From Planococcus shixiaomingii (lineage in GTDB: Bacteria > Bacillota > Bacilli > Bacillales_A > Planococcaceae): a stretch of DNA of 64,000 bases. The notes under the pieces were generated by a model. The model had not been told where the DNA came from and did no database searches. It worked only from the letters and a program-made list of their open reading frames with translations. The position numbers and the translations under genes are program-made. The stretch is from positions 1,844,001 through 1,908,000 of the forward strand of contig NZ_CP129236.1 in assembly GCF_030413615.1 (NCBI RefSeq). Direction: 5' to 3'. The number at the start of each line of letters is the position of its first letter. Position 1 is the first letter of the stretch. Of this stretch, positions 43,490 through 52,183 are shown piece after piece.

Positions 43490-43942
43490 ATGGATAAAAA
43501 CAAATTACTCAGAATGGATAATGTGGGCATCGTTGTAGAATCCCTTGATGACGCAATTTCTTTCTTCGAGGAGATTGGCTTGAAGCTTGAAGGGCGAGCC
43601 ACTGTCGAAGGTGAATGGGCGGGCCGTGTAACCGGATTAGGTTCGCAAAATGTAGAGATTGCCATGATGGTTACTCCGGATGGCCACAGCCGACTTGAAC
43701 TTTCACGATTTCTCACCCCGCCTACTATAGCGGATCACCGGACAGCTCCTGTAAATGCCCTTGGTTACTTGCGCGTCATGTTCACGGTTGAAGACATTGA
43801 CGAAATGGTATCGAGACTCACTAAGCGTGGTGCTCAACTGGTAGGCGAAGTGGTTCAGTATGAGGAGTCATATCGGCTCTGCTATGTTCGTGGAACCGAA
43901 GGACTTCTAATCGGTTTGGCGGAACAACTCGAGAACAAATAA
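43490..43942 (+). CDS. VOC-superfamily (glyoxalase/bleomycin-resistance-like) protein
   Basis: A 150-residue protein with two beta-alpha-beta-beta-beta modules: MDNVGIVVESLDDAISFFEE, then GRVTGLGSQNVEIAMMVTPD, and the second module LGYLRVMFTVEDIDEMVSRL. The end GTEGLLIGLAE is typical. Metal ligands are not all obvious. Members include glyoxalases, dioxygenases and resistance proteins. ATG 43490 follows AAGGAGATG. Single gene. Confidence 0.9.
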   Translation: MDKNKLLRMDNVGIVVESLDDAISFFEEIGLKLEGRATVEGEWAGRVTGLGSQNVEIAMMVTPDGHSRLELSRFLTPPTIADHRTAPVNALGYLRVMFTVEDIDEMVSRLTKRGAQLVGEVVQYEESYRLCYVRGTEGLLIGLAEQLENK

Positions 43943-44078
43943 ATAAGTGACGTTTTATAAAAAGACTTCATAGTACTTCTATCTGCCGCGATTATCAAAT
44001 TGATTTGATCAAGGTAAATACTTGCTAGTTCAAGTAATAACGAAAAAACTGTAAACTGCTGTTGAGGGTTAAAACAGG

Positions 44079-44121
44079 AGAACTGTATGCTGTTTTCCAG
44101 TATGCGGTTCTTTTCTTTTTT
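44079..44121 (+). terminator. Hairpin terminator
   Basis: A 14-pair stem AGAACTGTATGCTG / CAGTATGCGGTTCT (with G-U pairs) and a T-rich tail, about 135 bases after the VOC gene. A frame at 44062-44244 overlaps it and is rejected. The rest of 43943-44306 shows nothing else. Confidence 0.75.
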
Positions 44122-44306
44122 TATAAAAAATCAAGAAAACACGAAGTAACCTTCGACCGATTTAAGCTGACAGAAGACCTTGTTGCTATGTTAACAATTA
44201 TAAGTAACACCTTTGTTGAGAATTTAAAAGTTTTTATTGATTGATTCTTTTTTATTTATGAGGTATTAAACTGACTAAAGATAGGAAAGGGGCGCATGAT
44301 AGGCCG

Positions 44307-44642
44307 ATGAGATGTTTTTGCGAAAAACAGGAAACGAATGAACTGAAATTAGAAGGAGATATTGATACGGATCCTCTCTGGTGCATCCATTGCGGCTGTA
44401 ATCTGGAAGTGGAGGAGTTGCCGTTATCAAGGGAATTGCAAGAGGAACTCGCTCGGTGGGCTGCAGCATACGGGGATTGGGTTGATTGGGAAAAAGACCA
44501 GTTGCTTCCGAATGGGCATCTTCTCGAAGACGAACATAATAAGGCAGGGCTGAGTCTTACCGAAAAATTAAAGAAAGAGCTGAATAACGACTACAAAATT
44601 GAATTCTCACCTTTCTTAATGGCCAACAATTATCCGGCGTAA
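44307..44642 (+). CDS. Small Cys-rich protein with probable zinc finger
   Basis: A 111-residue protein with CFC at residues 3-5 and CIHCGC at about 26-31, a plausible zinc ribbon. A Glu/Trp-rich helical region (RELQEELARWAAAYGDWVDW) and a Lys-rich tail follow. ATG 44307 lies about 16 bases after AGGAAAGGGG, a long spacing; no better start is in frame. Unrecognised. Confidence 0.6.
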   Translation: MRCFCEKQETNELKLEGDIDTDPLWCIHCGCNLEVEELPLSRELQEELARWAAAYGDWVDWEKDQLLPNGHLLEDEHNKAGLSLTEKLKKELNNDYKIEFSPFLMANNYPA

Positions 44643-44718
44643 ATCAAACGAACACATAAATGAATTAGCATTAAATTTACATATTTACAAAGCCTAGCTA
44701 GAAGACAGGAGGAGAACA

Positions 44719-44916
44719 ATGAATGGGGAAATGATAGTAAAAATTATCATCATTATACTTGGAGCTGCTCTATTGTATGGGGGTGTAGTTTATGCGAAAA
44801 AAGATCATGAAGAGTTTAACGAGGGGACATCATCACTAACTTACTCGGATTCGTTTATTGCCTTACTTATTGTTCTTCTTTTGGGGGTTTTCCTAAGCAT
44901 AGGTCCATGGTGGTAA
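44719..44916 (+). CDS. Small two-helix membrane protein
   Basis: A 65-residue protein with helices about 7-25 and 43-63 and a charged loop (KKDHEEFNEG). ATG 44719 follows ACAGGAGGAG. Unrecognised. Confidence 0.65.
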   Translation: MNGEMIVKIIIIILGAALLYGGVVYAKKDHEEFNEGTSSLTYSDSFIALLIVLLLGVFLSIGPWW

Positions 44917-45056
44917 ACAAAAATAGTTATACTATTGTTTGGAATTGCTCTTTTATACTTCGGAATCTTTCTGTTATGAAAATACGTAAAATGTTTTACT
45001 GTAACGAAACTTAATTTTGATTGAAGATAAGTTATTCCAGCTTTTTATTCAAACAA

Positions 45057-45084
45057 AAAACCCTTTATGATTCAAAGGGTTTTT
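45057..45084. terminator. Convergent terminator
   Basis: AAAACCCTTT / AAAGGGTTTT with a seven-base loop, between the plus-strand small membrane gene and the minus-strand gene ending at 45099. Confidence 0.8.
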
Positions 45085-45098
45085 AAGCGGAAGTCTAC

Positions 45099-45404
45099 CT
45101 ATCCCCACCACATTACCGTGACAAAAAAAGCCCAGGCCGAAGTATAAGGCGCGACCAGCAAAAGGATTGCCAAGTAAAATAACCAACTGTTATGAGAAAG
45201 CTTCTTTTTCTTGAACAGCCAAACCAGTAACAAGGCTGCCACCAGAAACATGAGAATACCGAGAGTCGTTAACCCAGTTAAGTAATAAATAGGATAGGTC
45301 TTTATCAAGTGGTCGTTCAAAAAATAGGCCATACCTTGACCATACACACAGAAAAACGTTGCAAGGGCGAGCATTCCAATTAAACCCCAATGAAACTTCC
45401 ACAT
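45099..45404 (-). CDS. Small membrane protein
   Basis: A 101-residue protein with three helices (about 6-24, 41-60, 76-96). ATG 45404 follows GGGGTG. A longer frame to 45497 would add residues without a ribosome site. Unrecognised. Confidence 0.65.
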   Translation of the reverse strand: MWKFHWGLIGMLALATFFCVYGQGMAYFLNDHLIKTYPIYYLTGLTTLGILMFLVAALLLVWLFKKKKLSHNSWLFYLAILLLVAPYTSAWAFFVTVMWWG

Positions 45405-45767
45405 CAACGACACCCCAATTGATTTATAATGTTCGACAAGTAAATTATTCTCCCACCGATAAGCAGTGAATGATACAATAGTACCACTAAAAAACACCTT
45501 TTAACATAAGTATTCTTAATAATTTAAACTGTGAAATTTTATACAGATTATTATTTCAAGCTAATGGTCAGCCATAAGTTTAAGTGATTCATTTTCACAA
45601 AAGGGTCAATTTCTTGTATTGAGGAGCAATCGGACTATCCTATTTTGCTTTTTGACTAAATGGGTCTGATCAACCCGAAAGGACAATCACACTACAGGCT
45701 CTTGAATTTAGAAGGTCTGCTTTGAAGGGAGACGGTCACTCGTTTTTCACCATGCGGAGGAAAGTAA
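45405..45767. other. Divergent spacer, candidate transcript before an orphan terminator
   Basis: No coding frame is supported, yet the spacer ends in a perfect terminator (45768-45795) with no gene in front on the plus strand. A small RNA or a lost gene is possible. No promoter is convincing. Confidence 0.35.
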
Positions 45768-45799
45768 CGAGGCTTAGGAAATTTCCTAAGCCTCGTTTT
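45768..45799. terminator. Perfect palindromic terminator without an upstream gene
   Basis: A fully symmetrical 28-base stem with arms CGAGGCTTAGGAAA / TTTCCTAAGCCTCG, followed by TTTTA. The nearest plus-strand gene before it ends at 44916. Confidence 0.75.
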
Positions 45800-45877
45800 A
45801 TTACTTGTTCATACAACCGATGCTTATCAAGTCATAGTACTCATCTTTACATTATCTGAAGCTGCAAAAAACGAAGT

Positions 45878-45950
45878 AAAGAAGAGGCGGCCCTAAGCCT
45901 ATCGTCTCTCTCTTTTCGACAGAAAAAGTGCGCTTTTGCGAAAGCTCTTA
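45878..45950 (+). repeat. Dispersed intergenic element, copy 8
   Basis: Imperfect hairpin region (GAAGAGG / TCTCTC), then AAAAAGTGCGCTTTTGCGAA and AGCTCTT. The first part is itself palindromic (AAAAGTGCGCTTTT). It lies in a divergent spacer before the permease genes. Confidence 0.55.
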
Positions 45951-46169
45951 AGATAAATAATCCTCTTCTAGAAAAACGAGTAAAAAGGAGAAGGTTTGAA
46001 TAAAAAGAATATTTAATTATTTCAATTGCCATATGGTTTTATTTGGTATATTAGTAAGAAAGCTCATAGCTTTTAAAAGGCGAGCCACTTGCAGGCTTTA
46101 TCCACCTAATACTATCTTTTGGAAAAGAAAATGTTGCCCTCAAATAATCAATGAAAGCGAGGAAAGCTT

Positions 46170-47036
46170 ATGAAAGTCATCTTGGATATTCTGATCAGGT
46201 TCTTGTATGTATGTGTCGGGCTAATTTTAATGAGCGCTTTTGTCGAGTTGTTTATCCGTGGCATCCAGTTGGACACGGGATTGTTCCTTTCCAATCTTGT
46301 TCAAATCCTAAAGTCGCTGGTTTTTCCGACCACGCTGTCAATCATCGGACCGAACGGAAAGGAGTACTCCATTTTTCTTCAGTTTTGGAATCATTACTTC
46401 TATTCATTAAGTATTTTTTTGTCAGCTTTGCTTTTGGCATTGGCCATCGGAATCGGTTTGGCTTACTTGACGACACTGCTTCCGGAGAAGCGGCTACAGT
46501 TTGTTTCAAAAACGATTTCATTATTGGAAGCGTTGCCGGATTTGTTCATCATTATAGTCATACAGTTTGGTGTGCTGCTTTACTTCAAGCAAACCGGAAC
46601 GCTGTTGTTTCCGGTCGCAGCGACTGGAAACGACAAATCGTTTATGCTGCCAATCTTGGCACTGGCGCTCATTCCGACGCTGATGGTGTACAAGGTCATC
46701 TTGTTCCTAGTTCGGGACGAACTGGGGAAACCCTATGTAATTCTGGCGAAAAGCAAAGGCTTTAGCAAAGTCTATGTTTTTTTCCGTCATATTTTGCGAA
46801 ACATAGCTCCGAGTATCTTCAGCCACAGTAAATCAATCGTGCTGCTGCTCTTGTCGTCCATGGTGATCTTTGAACGGATCTTTAACATCAATGGCATCTT
46901 TACCTTCATTATTACGTACCCCGAACCCAGTGTGATTGCCTTTACGTTGATCCTGTTTTATTTGCCCATATTCTTGTTGTATGCACTGGTGACACTGGTC
47001 ATTAACAAAACGACGGGTCAGAGATTGGAGTGGTGA
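46170..47036 (+). CDS. ABC transporter permease, DppB/OppB-like
   Basis: A 288-residue permease with about six helices and the binding-protein-dependent EAA-type loop (ELGKPYVILAKSKGFSKVYV, then FFRHILRNIAPSI). It is the first of a permease pair; the second gene starts four bases later. ATG 46170 follows AAGCGAGGAAAGC. Neither an ATPase nor a substrate-binding protein is nearby, so it must borrow these from elsewhere. Peptide or nickel transport is suggested by family only. Confidence 0.82.
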   Translation: MKVILDILIRFLYVCVGLILMSAFVELFIRGIQLDTGLFLSNLVQILKSLVFPTTLSIIGPNGKEYSIFLQFWNHYFYSLSIFLSALLLALAIGIGLAYLTTLLPEKRLQFVSKTISLLEALPDLFIIIVIQFGVLLYFKQTGTLLFPVAATGNDKSFMLPILALALIPTLMVYKVILFLVRDELGKPYVILAKSKGFSKVYVFFRHILRNIAPSIFSHSKSIVLLLLSSMVIFERIFNINGIFTFIITYPEPSVIAFTLILFYLPIFLLYALVTLVINKTTGQRLEW

Positions 47037-47039
47037 ACA

Positions 47040-48065
47040 GTGCGTCTCGTTAAGCGATTGTTAAAAAACAAGCTGTTTTTAACAGGCTTCAGTATGATTG
47101 CGGGCTGTTTTTTAGTGAGCCTGTTCTATTTCATCTTTTTCAATGATCAAATACCGTCGACCTCCTTGCTTTTTAGTGAAAATAGAAAACCTCTTCCACC
47201 ACCGTATAGCGGTTCCGTTTATCCTCCTTTCGGAACAGATGAATTTGGGCGTGACATCGCCTTCGTAATGCTTGTCGGCGCCAAATATACCATTGGAGCT
47301 GCCTTGCTCATTACGATGTTGCGGGTGGTTCCGGCCGTCTTTATCGGCTTGTTCCTCCAGTTTTTTTTGAAGGAGCTGAAACGGCCGTTGAAATCCATTG
47401 CCGATTCCATTAATTATTTTCCCACTACGTTATTGGCTTTTCTGTTACTGAACTGGGCTACTCGGGAAGGGGTTTTTATGCAGGATGCTGTGCCTTCTTT
47501 TGGAGTACAGGTACTGCTCTACATTGCGGTTCTCTCACTAATTTTCATTCCGTTGAATTCGGTATTGGTCGCCAATGAAGTCGAGTTGATCTACCGAAAG
47601 GAATTCATTGAGTGTTCGAGGACGCTCGGGGCTGGAACGTGGCGGATTATCTTCAAACACATCCGGCCATTTCTGATTCCGCAGCTGTTTGTCATTTTTA
47701 TACGGGAATTTATTCAAACACTGATTTTAATGTCTCACTTAGGGATTCTCGGCATTTTCATCGGAGGAACGGTCTTTAAGAAAAATCTGTTCGATAGAGG
47801 TACCGCGTCTTCACGTTCAGGTGAATGGGCGGGGACACTGGGCATGTGGTGGGATTATCTGTGGACGTCCTATCCTTGGATGGCTTTTATTCCCATAATA
47901 TTCTTGACACTGCTGATCCTGGCAGCAAAAGCGATGCTTGATAGCTTAGAGACAGTTTTATCTTCTGAAGAACAGGTGACTCAAGTTAAGGACGAAGGAA
48001 TCCCTGAATCTGCCCGGGCAGGGACATTAATGCCATTTCGTTTACTGTATCCAAATAAGGAGTAG
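47040..48065 (+). CDS. ABC transporter permease, DppC/OppC-like
   Basis: A 341-residue permease with the DppC layout: one N-terminal helix, an external loop with YPPFGTDEFGRDIAFVMLVG, then five helices and the EAA-type loop EFIECSRTLGAGTWRIIFKH. GTG 47040 follows GAGTGGTG and lies four bases past the DppB-like stop, so it is coupled. No ATPase or binding protein follows; a terminator stem ends the unit at 48171. Confidence 0.85.
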   Translation: MRLVKRLLKNKLFLTGFSMIAGCFLVSLFYFIFFNDQIPSTSLLFSENRKPLPPPYSGSVYPPFGTDEFGRDIAFVMLVGAKYTIGAALLITMLRVVPAVFIGLFLQFFLKELKRPLKSIADSINYFPTTLLAFLLLNWATREGVFMQDAVPSFGVQVLLYIAVLSLIFIPLNSVLVANEVELIYRKEFIECSRTLGAGTWRIIFKHIRPFLIPQLFVIFIREFIQTLILMSHLGILGIFIGGTVFKKNLFDRGTASSRSGEWAGTLGMWWDYLWTSYPWMAFIPIIFLTLLILAAKAMLDSLETVLSSEEQVTQVKDEGIPESARAGTLMPFRLLYPNKE

Positions 48066-48126
48066 TTTGGTTTCTGCCTTGTTTTACACTAGGATTAGTA
48101 TACAAATCGGAAGTGAAATAAACAGG

Positions 48127-48171
48127 TTAAAAAGGACTTAAGCTCAATTTTGAAGCCTTTATCCTTTTTAA
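48127..48171 (+). terminator. Terminator after the permease pair
   Basis: TTAAAAAGGA (48127-48136) / TCCTTTTTAA (48162-48171) with a long loop, ending in T. It is 62 bases after the stop. Confidence 0.55.
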
Positions 48172-48202
48172 ATGCTATTCGTTAAAAAAAGGGGGATTAA
48201 GC

Positions 48203-48517
48203 ATGACGATAAAAAAGCTGCGAGACCTTCAAACATTCGATGAGAAAAAAATGACTAAACAAATTGTTATCGGGGAAGAAAAAAGTAAAATCATTGTGTT
48301 CAACTTTCTTCCGGGACAAGAGATGCCTAAGCATGGGCATCCACATAAAAATACCTTTGTGTTTGTAATTGAAGGGGAAGGAAAATGTTATCTGGATGAT
48401 AGCGATTCCGCTATTGAGCCAGGAGATATCATACATTGCAACCCCTATCAAAAAATCAGTATAGAAAATACAGGTGCTACATCTATGACGGTATATGTCG
48501 TGCTTATTGAAGAATAG
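48203..48517 (+). CDS. Cupin-domain protein with intact metal site
   Basis: A 104-residue cupin. Motif 1 reads MPKHGHPHKNTFVFVIEGEG, with the HxH and Glu ligands, and motif 2 reads IEPGDIIHCNPYQKISIENT with His. It is probably a metal-binding sensor or small enzyme. ATG 48203 follows GGGGGA. It is distinct from the cupin at 38904, whose metal site looks reduced. Confidence 0.85.
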   Translation: MTIKKLRDLQTFDEKKMTKQIVIGEEKSKIIVFNFLPGQEMPKHGHPHKNTFVFVIEGEGKCYLDDSDSAIEPGDIIHCNPYQKISIENTGATSMTVYVVLIEE

Positions 48518-48795
48518 ACCAGCCGTTCTATTCTCTTCACAACATTCTATAAATGGTCTATAAGCTATTGCTAATTTTACGGTTAGGTCAGTCCAGATCG
48601 TAGAAACAATGCGTAAACCTTTATTTGAAAGTAAGTTTATTTCCCTTTCTATGTATATAAGTACAAGTAAAACTAACAGCAAACGGTTTGGAAAAAGAAA
48701 TGAATGTAAAGGATTTACAAAAGTAAGGTTAAACTAATTTGGAAAGGGTAAATAGAGAGAACGACCAATGTTACCTAATGAATGGAGGAACTTCT

Positions 48796-48996
48796 ATGCT
48801 ACATCAACTGACCTTTTATGAAGTCCTTAAAATAAATGAATTGCTTGCTTTTCAGACAACTTCTCTTAAAAAAAGCAAATTATTTCTTGAGACGGTAAAA
48901 GGAAAAACGAATACCCGTCTTTTAGAAAATGATATTGACCTTTCCACCCAAGAAATTAAAAATTTGCGGAGTTTATTACTTCATACGGCTTTTTAA
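48796..48996 (+). CDS. Small CotF-like coat-associated protein
   Basis: A 66-residue helical protein with the pattern LTFYEVLKINELLAFQTTSL, then KKSKLFLETV and DIDLSTQEIKNLRSLL. This is like the small N-terminal-less CotF relatives of spore-forming Bacillales. ATG 48796 follows AATGGAGGA; an in-frame start at 48739 lacks a site. If correct, it implies a sporulating relative, but this is by similarity only. Confidence 0.6.
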   Translation: MLHQLTFYEVLKINELLAFQTTSLKKSKLFLETVKGKTNTRLLENDIDLSTQEIKNLRSLLLHTAF

Positions 48997-49347
48997 TCCA
49001 TTGGAAAATATAAATATAGATGATCAATTAACATATGACTTGTTACCCAAAGTAGCAAGAAAACACCAATAAGTGATACGAATACGAAACGGAAGAGAAA
49101 GTGCTCAGTTTGAGCACTTTCTCTTCCGTTTTTTATTGACAAGGACTTTTCGAAATTGTCAACGTTGCTTCTACTTTCATGGACAGGCGAGTGCATAATA
49201 GCAACCGGGTTCGCCCTTCTTAGTGGGGCTTACTTTTAGTTTAAATAATGATAGTTAGGCAATATCTTTTCTTTTCGATTTCCATTAAACTATTAATAAT
49301 GGAAAAACATAGTAACTGCTTTAAAAGAAAGGGGTTGATTTAATTTC
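48997..49347. other. Spacer with a strong terminator
   Basis: No gene is seen. The only clear signal is the 19-pair terminator at 49089-49134, followed by AT-rich spacer before the ABC ATPase gene. Confidence 0.6.
49089..49134 (+). terminator. Strong terminator of the CotF-like gene
   Basis: A perfect 19-base stem opening ACGGAAGAGAAAGTGCTCA around a three-base loop, then a T run, 93 bases after the stop. Confidence 0.85.
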
Positions 49348-49995
49348 ATGCTTGCAGTTAACGACATTCATTTAAAAACAAAAGAAACGCTGTTATACGG
49401 AGCCACTATGCAATTAGAAAAAGGGACAATTTACGGCTTGTCTGCCCGCAATGGCAGTGGAAAAACCACATTGCTCCGGACCATCAGTGGACTGAGAAGC
49501 GAGCCTTTGGGTTCGATATCCATTCAGGAGAACGGGCAACCGCTTTCTGCACTGGAAGTGAAAAAACAGTTGTTTTACTTTGAGACGGTGGAATGGTTTG
49601 ACCCTAATTTATCCGGATGGGATTATTTGCGGTTTACACAGGCTACTTGGAACCAGTCTGACCAGCCGATCGACGAGATCGTCTCTTTTTGGGAGATGGA
49701 TTCGTACATCAAGACGCCCATCAAGAAATATTCGCTTGGCATGAAACAAAAGGTGTTGCTCGCCATGTATGGCGTAAGTGGGGCAAGCTATTGGCTGCTT
49801 GATGAACCGACCATCGGCCTGGACACCAATAGCCTGAAGAAGTTTGAAGCCTATTTATTGGAGGCTAAACAGGATGGGGCTTGCATCTTATTTTCTTCAC
49901 ACCAGAATGATAGTTTGTATGCGGTCTGCGATTACATGTACGAAATGGAAAATGGCTCCTTACTTCTTTCCACCATGAAAAAGGGGGAGGAATAG
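49348..49995 (+). CDS. ABC transporter ATP-binding protein
   Basis: A 215-residue ABC ATPase with Walker A ARNGSGKTT (33-41; the first Gly is Ala), a degenerate signature YSLGMKQKV in place of LSGGQ, Walker B YWLLDEPT and the H-loop SSHQN. This is the pattern of ABC-2 drug or bacteriocin exporters. ATG 49348 lies 12 bases after AAAGGGG. It lies two bases before the membrane subunit, so the two form one exporter. Confidence 0.92.
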   Translation: MLAVNDIHLKTKETLLYGATMQLEKGTIYGLSARNGSGKTTLLRTISGLRSEPLGSISIQENGQPLSALEVKKQLFYFETVEWFDPNLSGWDYLRFTQATWNQSDQPIDEIVSFWEMDSYIKTPIKKYSLGMKQKVLLAMYGVSGASYWLLDEPTIGLDTNSLKKFEAYLLEAKQDGACILFSSHQNDSLYAVCDYMYEMENGSLLLSTMKKGEE

Positions 49996-49997
49996 AA

Positions 49998-51176
49998 ATG
50001 AATTATTATCGATTTCTCTTCAAAAAGACTATGAAAAATCGGGCCACTTCCGTTCCGTTGCTTCTTCTGTTGGCAGCCATTATCGGATTGTATGTGATCA
50101 ACCAGACGTCCGGGGAATTTTTTAGCTATAAGGGCGGCCTAACCGATCATCACGAGGAAACGAAGGACTTGGAAGAGTATTACGAGGGTTTGCAGAATGA
50201 TGGTGTGGCGTACTCAGCCGTTGAAGTCGCATCATTCGAAGCAGGCCATCAGGATGTAAGGGAGCAGTCGATGTGGTCAGCGAAAGCGCTCCAATTAGCA
50301 GAGGAAGAAAAATGGGATGAGGCGTTGGGGTATTCCATCAACCTCTTAAACCAGCAACTGGAAGCCAATGAACAAGCGGAAGGATCGCTGTTTCCTGCTG
50401 AGCATATGTTGGTCTTAAAAGGGGAACTCGAAATGTATGAGCAATTACAGGCACTTGAACAAGAGCCGGATACGGAAGGCTACGAGACGTTCGGATTCAC
50501 TTACGTCTTTCGGGTAATGGATTCGCTGTTCCCGGTCTTGATCGTGCTTATTTTAGCCGTTCTGTTGACTGAAGTTTTTCTGAACTCGTATAAAAAAGGA
50601 ATGAACATCGAAGTGCTTTTACCGATGAGCTTTAGCCGCCTGACAGCCAAACGGATTTGGTTCAGCAGCCTGTTGGCCGGAACGGTTTACTTGTTCGCGC
50701 TGGCCATCAGTTTTGTCATGGCTAGCCTTGTGAAAGGCACGGGCAATGTCCTATACCCGGTCTTGCTCTATTCGGTGGAGTTGCCGGAGACGTCCCCGAT
50801 CTGGATCGTTCTGGTGAAGATGGGGACTCTCCAATTGCTGGGCATACTCAGCCTGGTTCTGCTCATCTCGCTGATCAGCTTTTTCGTCCAGAACAACCTG
50901 GTCAGCTTGTTGATCACACTGGTCGCCGTGATCGGTTCACCGATGGTCTTCAGATCCATTGAAGCTTTTCATGCCATTGCCCATTTGAACCCCTTCACGT
51001 ATTTAGCAAGCGGGAATGTGGTAACGCGTTTTATCCATCAGGATATCCCCAATACTCATGCCACGTTTGAAACGGGAATCGTTTCACTGGGTGTCTTTTC
51101 TTTTTTGCTGGCAGTATTAATCAACATCCTTGCTTACCGGCATGAACAGAAATCGATGTATGCGGCGAAGGAATAA
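49998..51176 (+). CDS. ABC-2 type transporter permease
   Basis: A 392-residue permease with one N-terminal helix (about 16-34), an outer loop of ~130 residues (acidic, helical), then five more helices from ~172. It is the membrane half of the exporter formed with the preceding ATPase gene. ATG 49998 follows GGGGGAGG. The substrate is unknown. No bacteriocin or lantibiotic gene is adjacent. Confidence 0.88.
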   Translation: MNYYRFLFKKTMKNRATSVPLLLLLAAIIGLYVINQTSGEFFSYKGGLTDHHEETKDLEEYYEGLQNDGVAYSAVEVASFEAGHQDVREQSMWSAKALQLAEEEKWDEALGYSINLLNQQLEANEQAEGSLFPAEHMLVLKGELEMYEQLQALEQEPDTEGYETFGFTYVFRVMDSLFPVLIVLILAVLLTEVFLNSYKKGMNIEVLLPMSFSRLTAKRIWFSSLLAGTVYLFALAISFVMASLVKGTGNVLYPVLLYSVELPETSPIWIVLVKMGTLQLLGILSLVLLISLISFFVQNNLVSLLITLVAVIGSPMVFRSIEAFHAIAHLNPFTYLASGNVVTRFIHQDIPNTHATFETGIVSLGVFSFLLAVLINILAYRHEQKSMYAAKE

Positions 51177-51301
51177 GTTTAGGAGGAGAAGTTAAAGAAG
51201 AATACAGTTTAGTTTTCAATAATATGCAGTTGAGCAGTATATGTGGCAACAAATCCGAAGCTATTCGTATAGGAAGGGAGAGAAGTAGTTGCTTCTATCC
51301 C

Positions 51302-51706
51302 TTAATCGATAGCTAAACTAGAGAGCCAAACTCCTCCTGATCCCACTTTAAAACCGCATGCTCTATAAAAGTTTGCATGCCGTTCTTCAAACGTCGTAGT
51401 TACAATACTTAATCCAAAACGTTCAGATTCTTGTATTAATCCTTTCACCAATTCAACGCCGATACCCTGCTTTTGGTAATTAGGATGGACCATAATGTCT
51501 TCTAAATATCCACGTTCCAGGCCCATTCCGCAGACATAACCAAAGGCAATTAGTTTTTTATTTTCATCTCTAACCCCTTCCCAGAAATTGCAGCGCTGAA
51601 ATAGTATAGGGTAATCTGTTTCACGTCTTTCCCAACCAATAAGTTGTCTTAACTCAGGCACTTCATTATTCGAAATGGGCATTTTAATTATCACTTTATA
51701 GTTCAT
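51302..51706 (-). CDS. GNAT acetyltransferase
   Basis: A 134-residue single-domain GNAT with LEDIMVHPNYQKQGIGVELV (acetyl-CoA loop Q-K-Q-G-I-G) and RACGFKVGSGGVW at the C-terminus. It transfers acetyl groups to an unknown amine. ATG 51706 follows AGAGGAATT. Confidence 0.9.
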   Translation of the reverse strand: MNYKVIIKMPISNNEVPELRQLIGWERRETDYPILFQRCNFWEGVRDENKKLIAFGYVCGMGLERGYLEDIMVHPNYQKQGIGVELVKGLIQESERFGLSIVTTTFEERHANFYRACGFKVGSGGVWLSSLAID

Positions 51707-51998
51707 TTAATTCCTCTTTTCCTTGTTAGTAACAGAATTATATATTATGACTTTAAATCATTTCTTTCTTCTTTAAGTATCCTTCTTAATTAATGAAAGG
51801 TGAAGAGGATTATTTATCAGAATTTTAGATTTTGAGCAGCTGATTCATTATTTTTCTTTGAGTGAATTTATTTTTCCTAAAAAATATGTAGAAGTCATTT
51901 ATAAAACCACATGAAATCAAAAACGGTCGATCCGGTCTCTTGAGAAGGTGAAACAATAGAAAAGTTAGATACAGTTACTTATTAGAAGGTTGAATATA
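51707..51998. other. Spacer before copy 9 of the dispersed element
   Basis: AT-rich divergent spacer between the GNAT gene and the yndGHJ operon. No gene or terminator seen in this part. Confidence 0.5.
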
Positions 51999-52074
51999 AA
52001 GGGAGAAAAGAGGCTGATTTAATCGCTTCTATTCTCCTTTTATCTTTATAAGTACATTTTGCGAACGATTTTTA
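51999..52074 (+). repeat. Dispersed intergenic element, copy 9
   Basis: Hairpin AAAGGGAGAA / TTCTCCTTTT (51999-52042), then the core AGTACATTTTGCGAACGATT (52052-52071). It lies in the divergent spacer before yndG. Confidence 0.6.
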
Positions 52075-52183
52075 TTTAACAGAAATTTCTTTATAGTTTC
52101 ATTAACTTAAATGGTAATATAAGTATATTGAATAAGATGAAAATTCATAACTTAAATACTAAAAAAAGTGATGTGAGAACTTT

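Noticed and set aside
44062..44244. 60-codon frame
   Set aside because: Covers a terminator hairpin; no protein similarity.
6..52074. Dispersed elements considered as integron attC sites of a cassette array
   Set aside because: Copies lack the paired R and L boxes of attC, flank genes on both strands, occur in divergent spacers, and no integrase is present.
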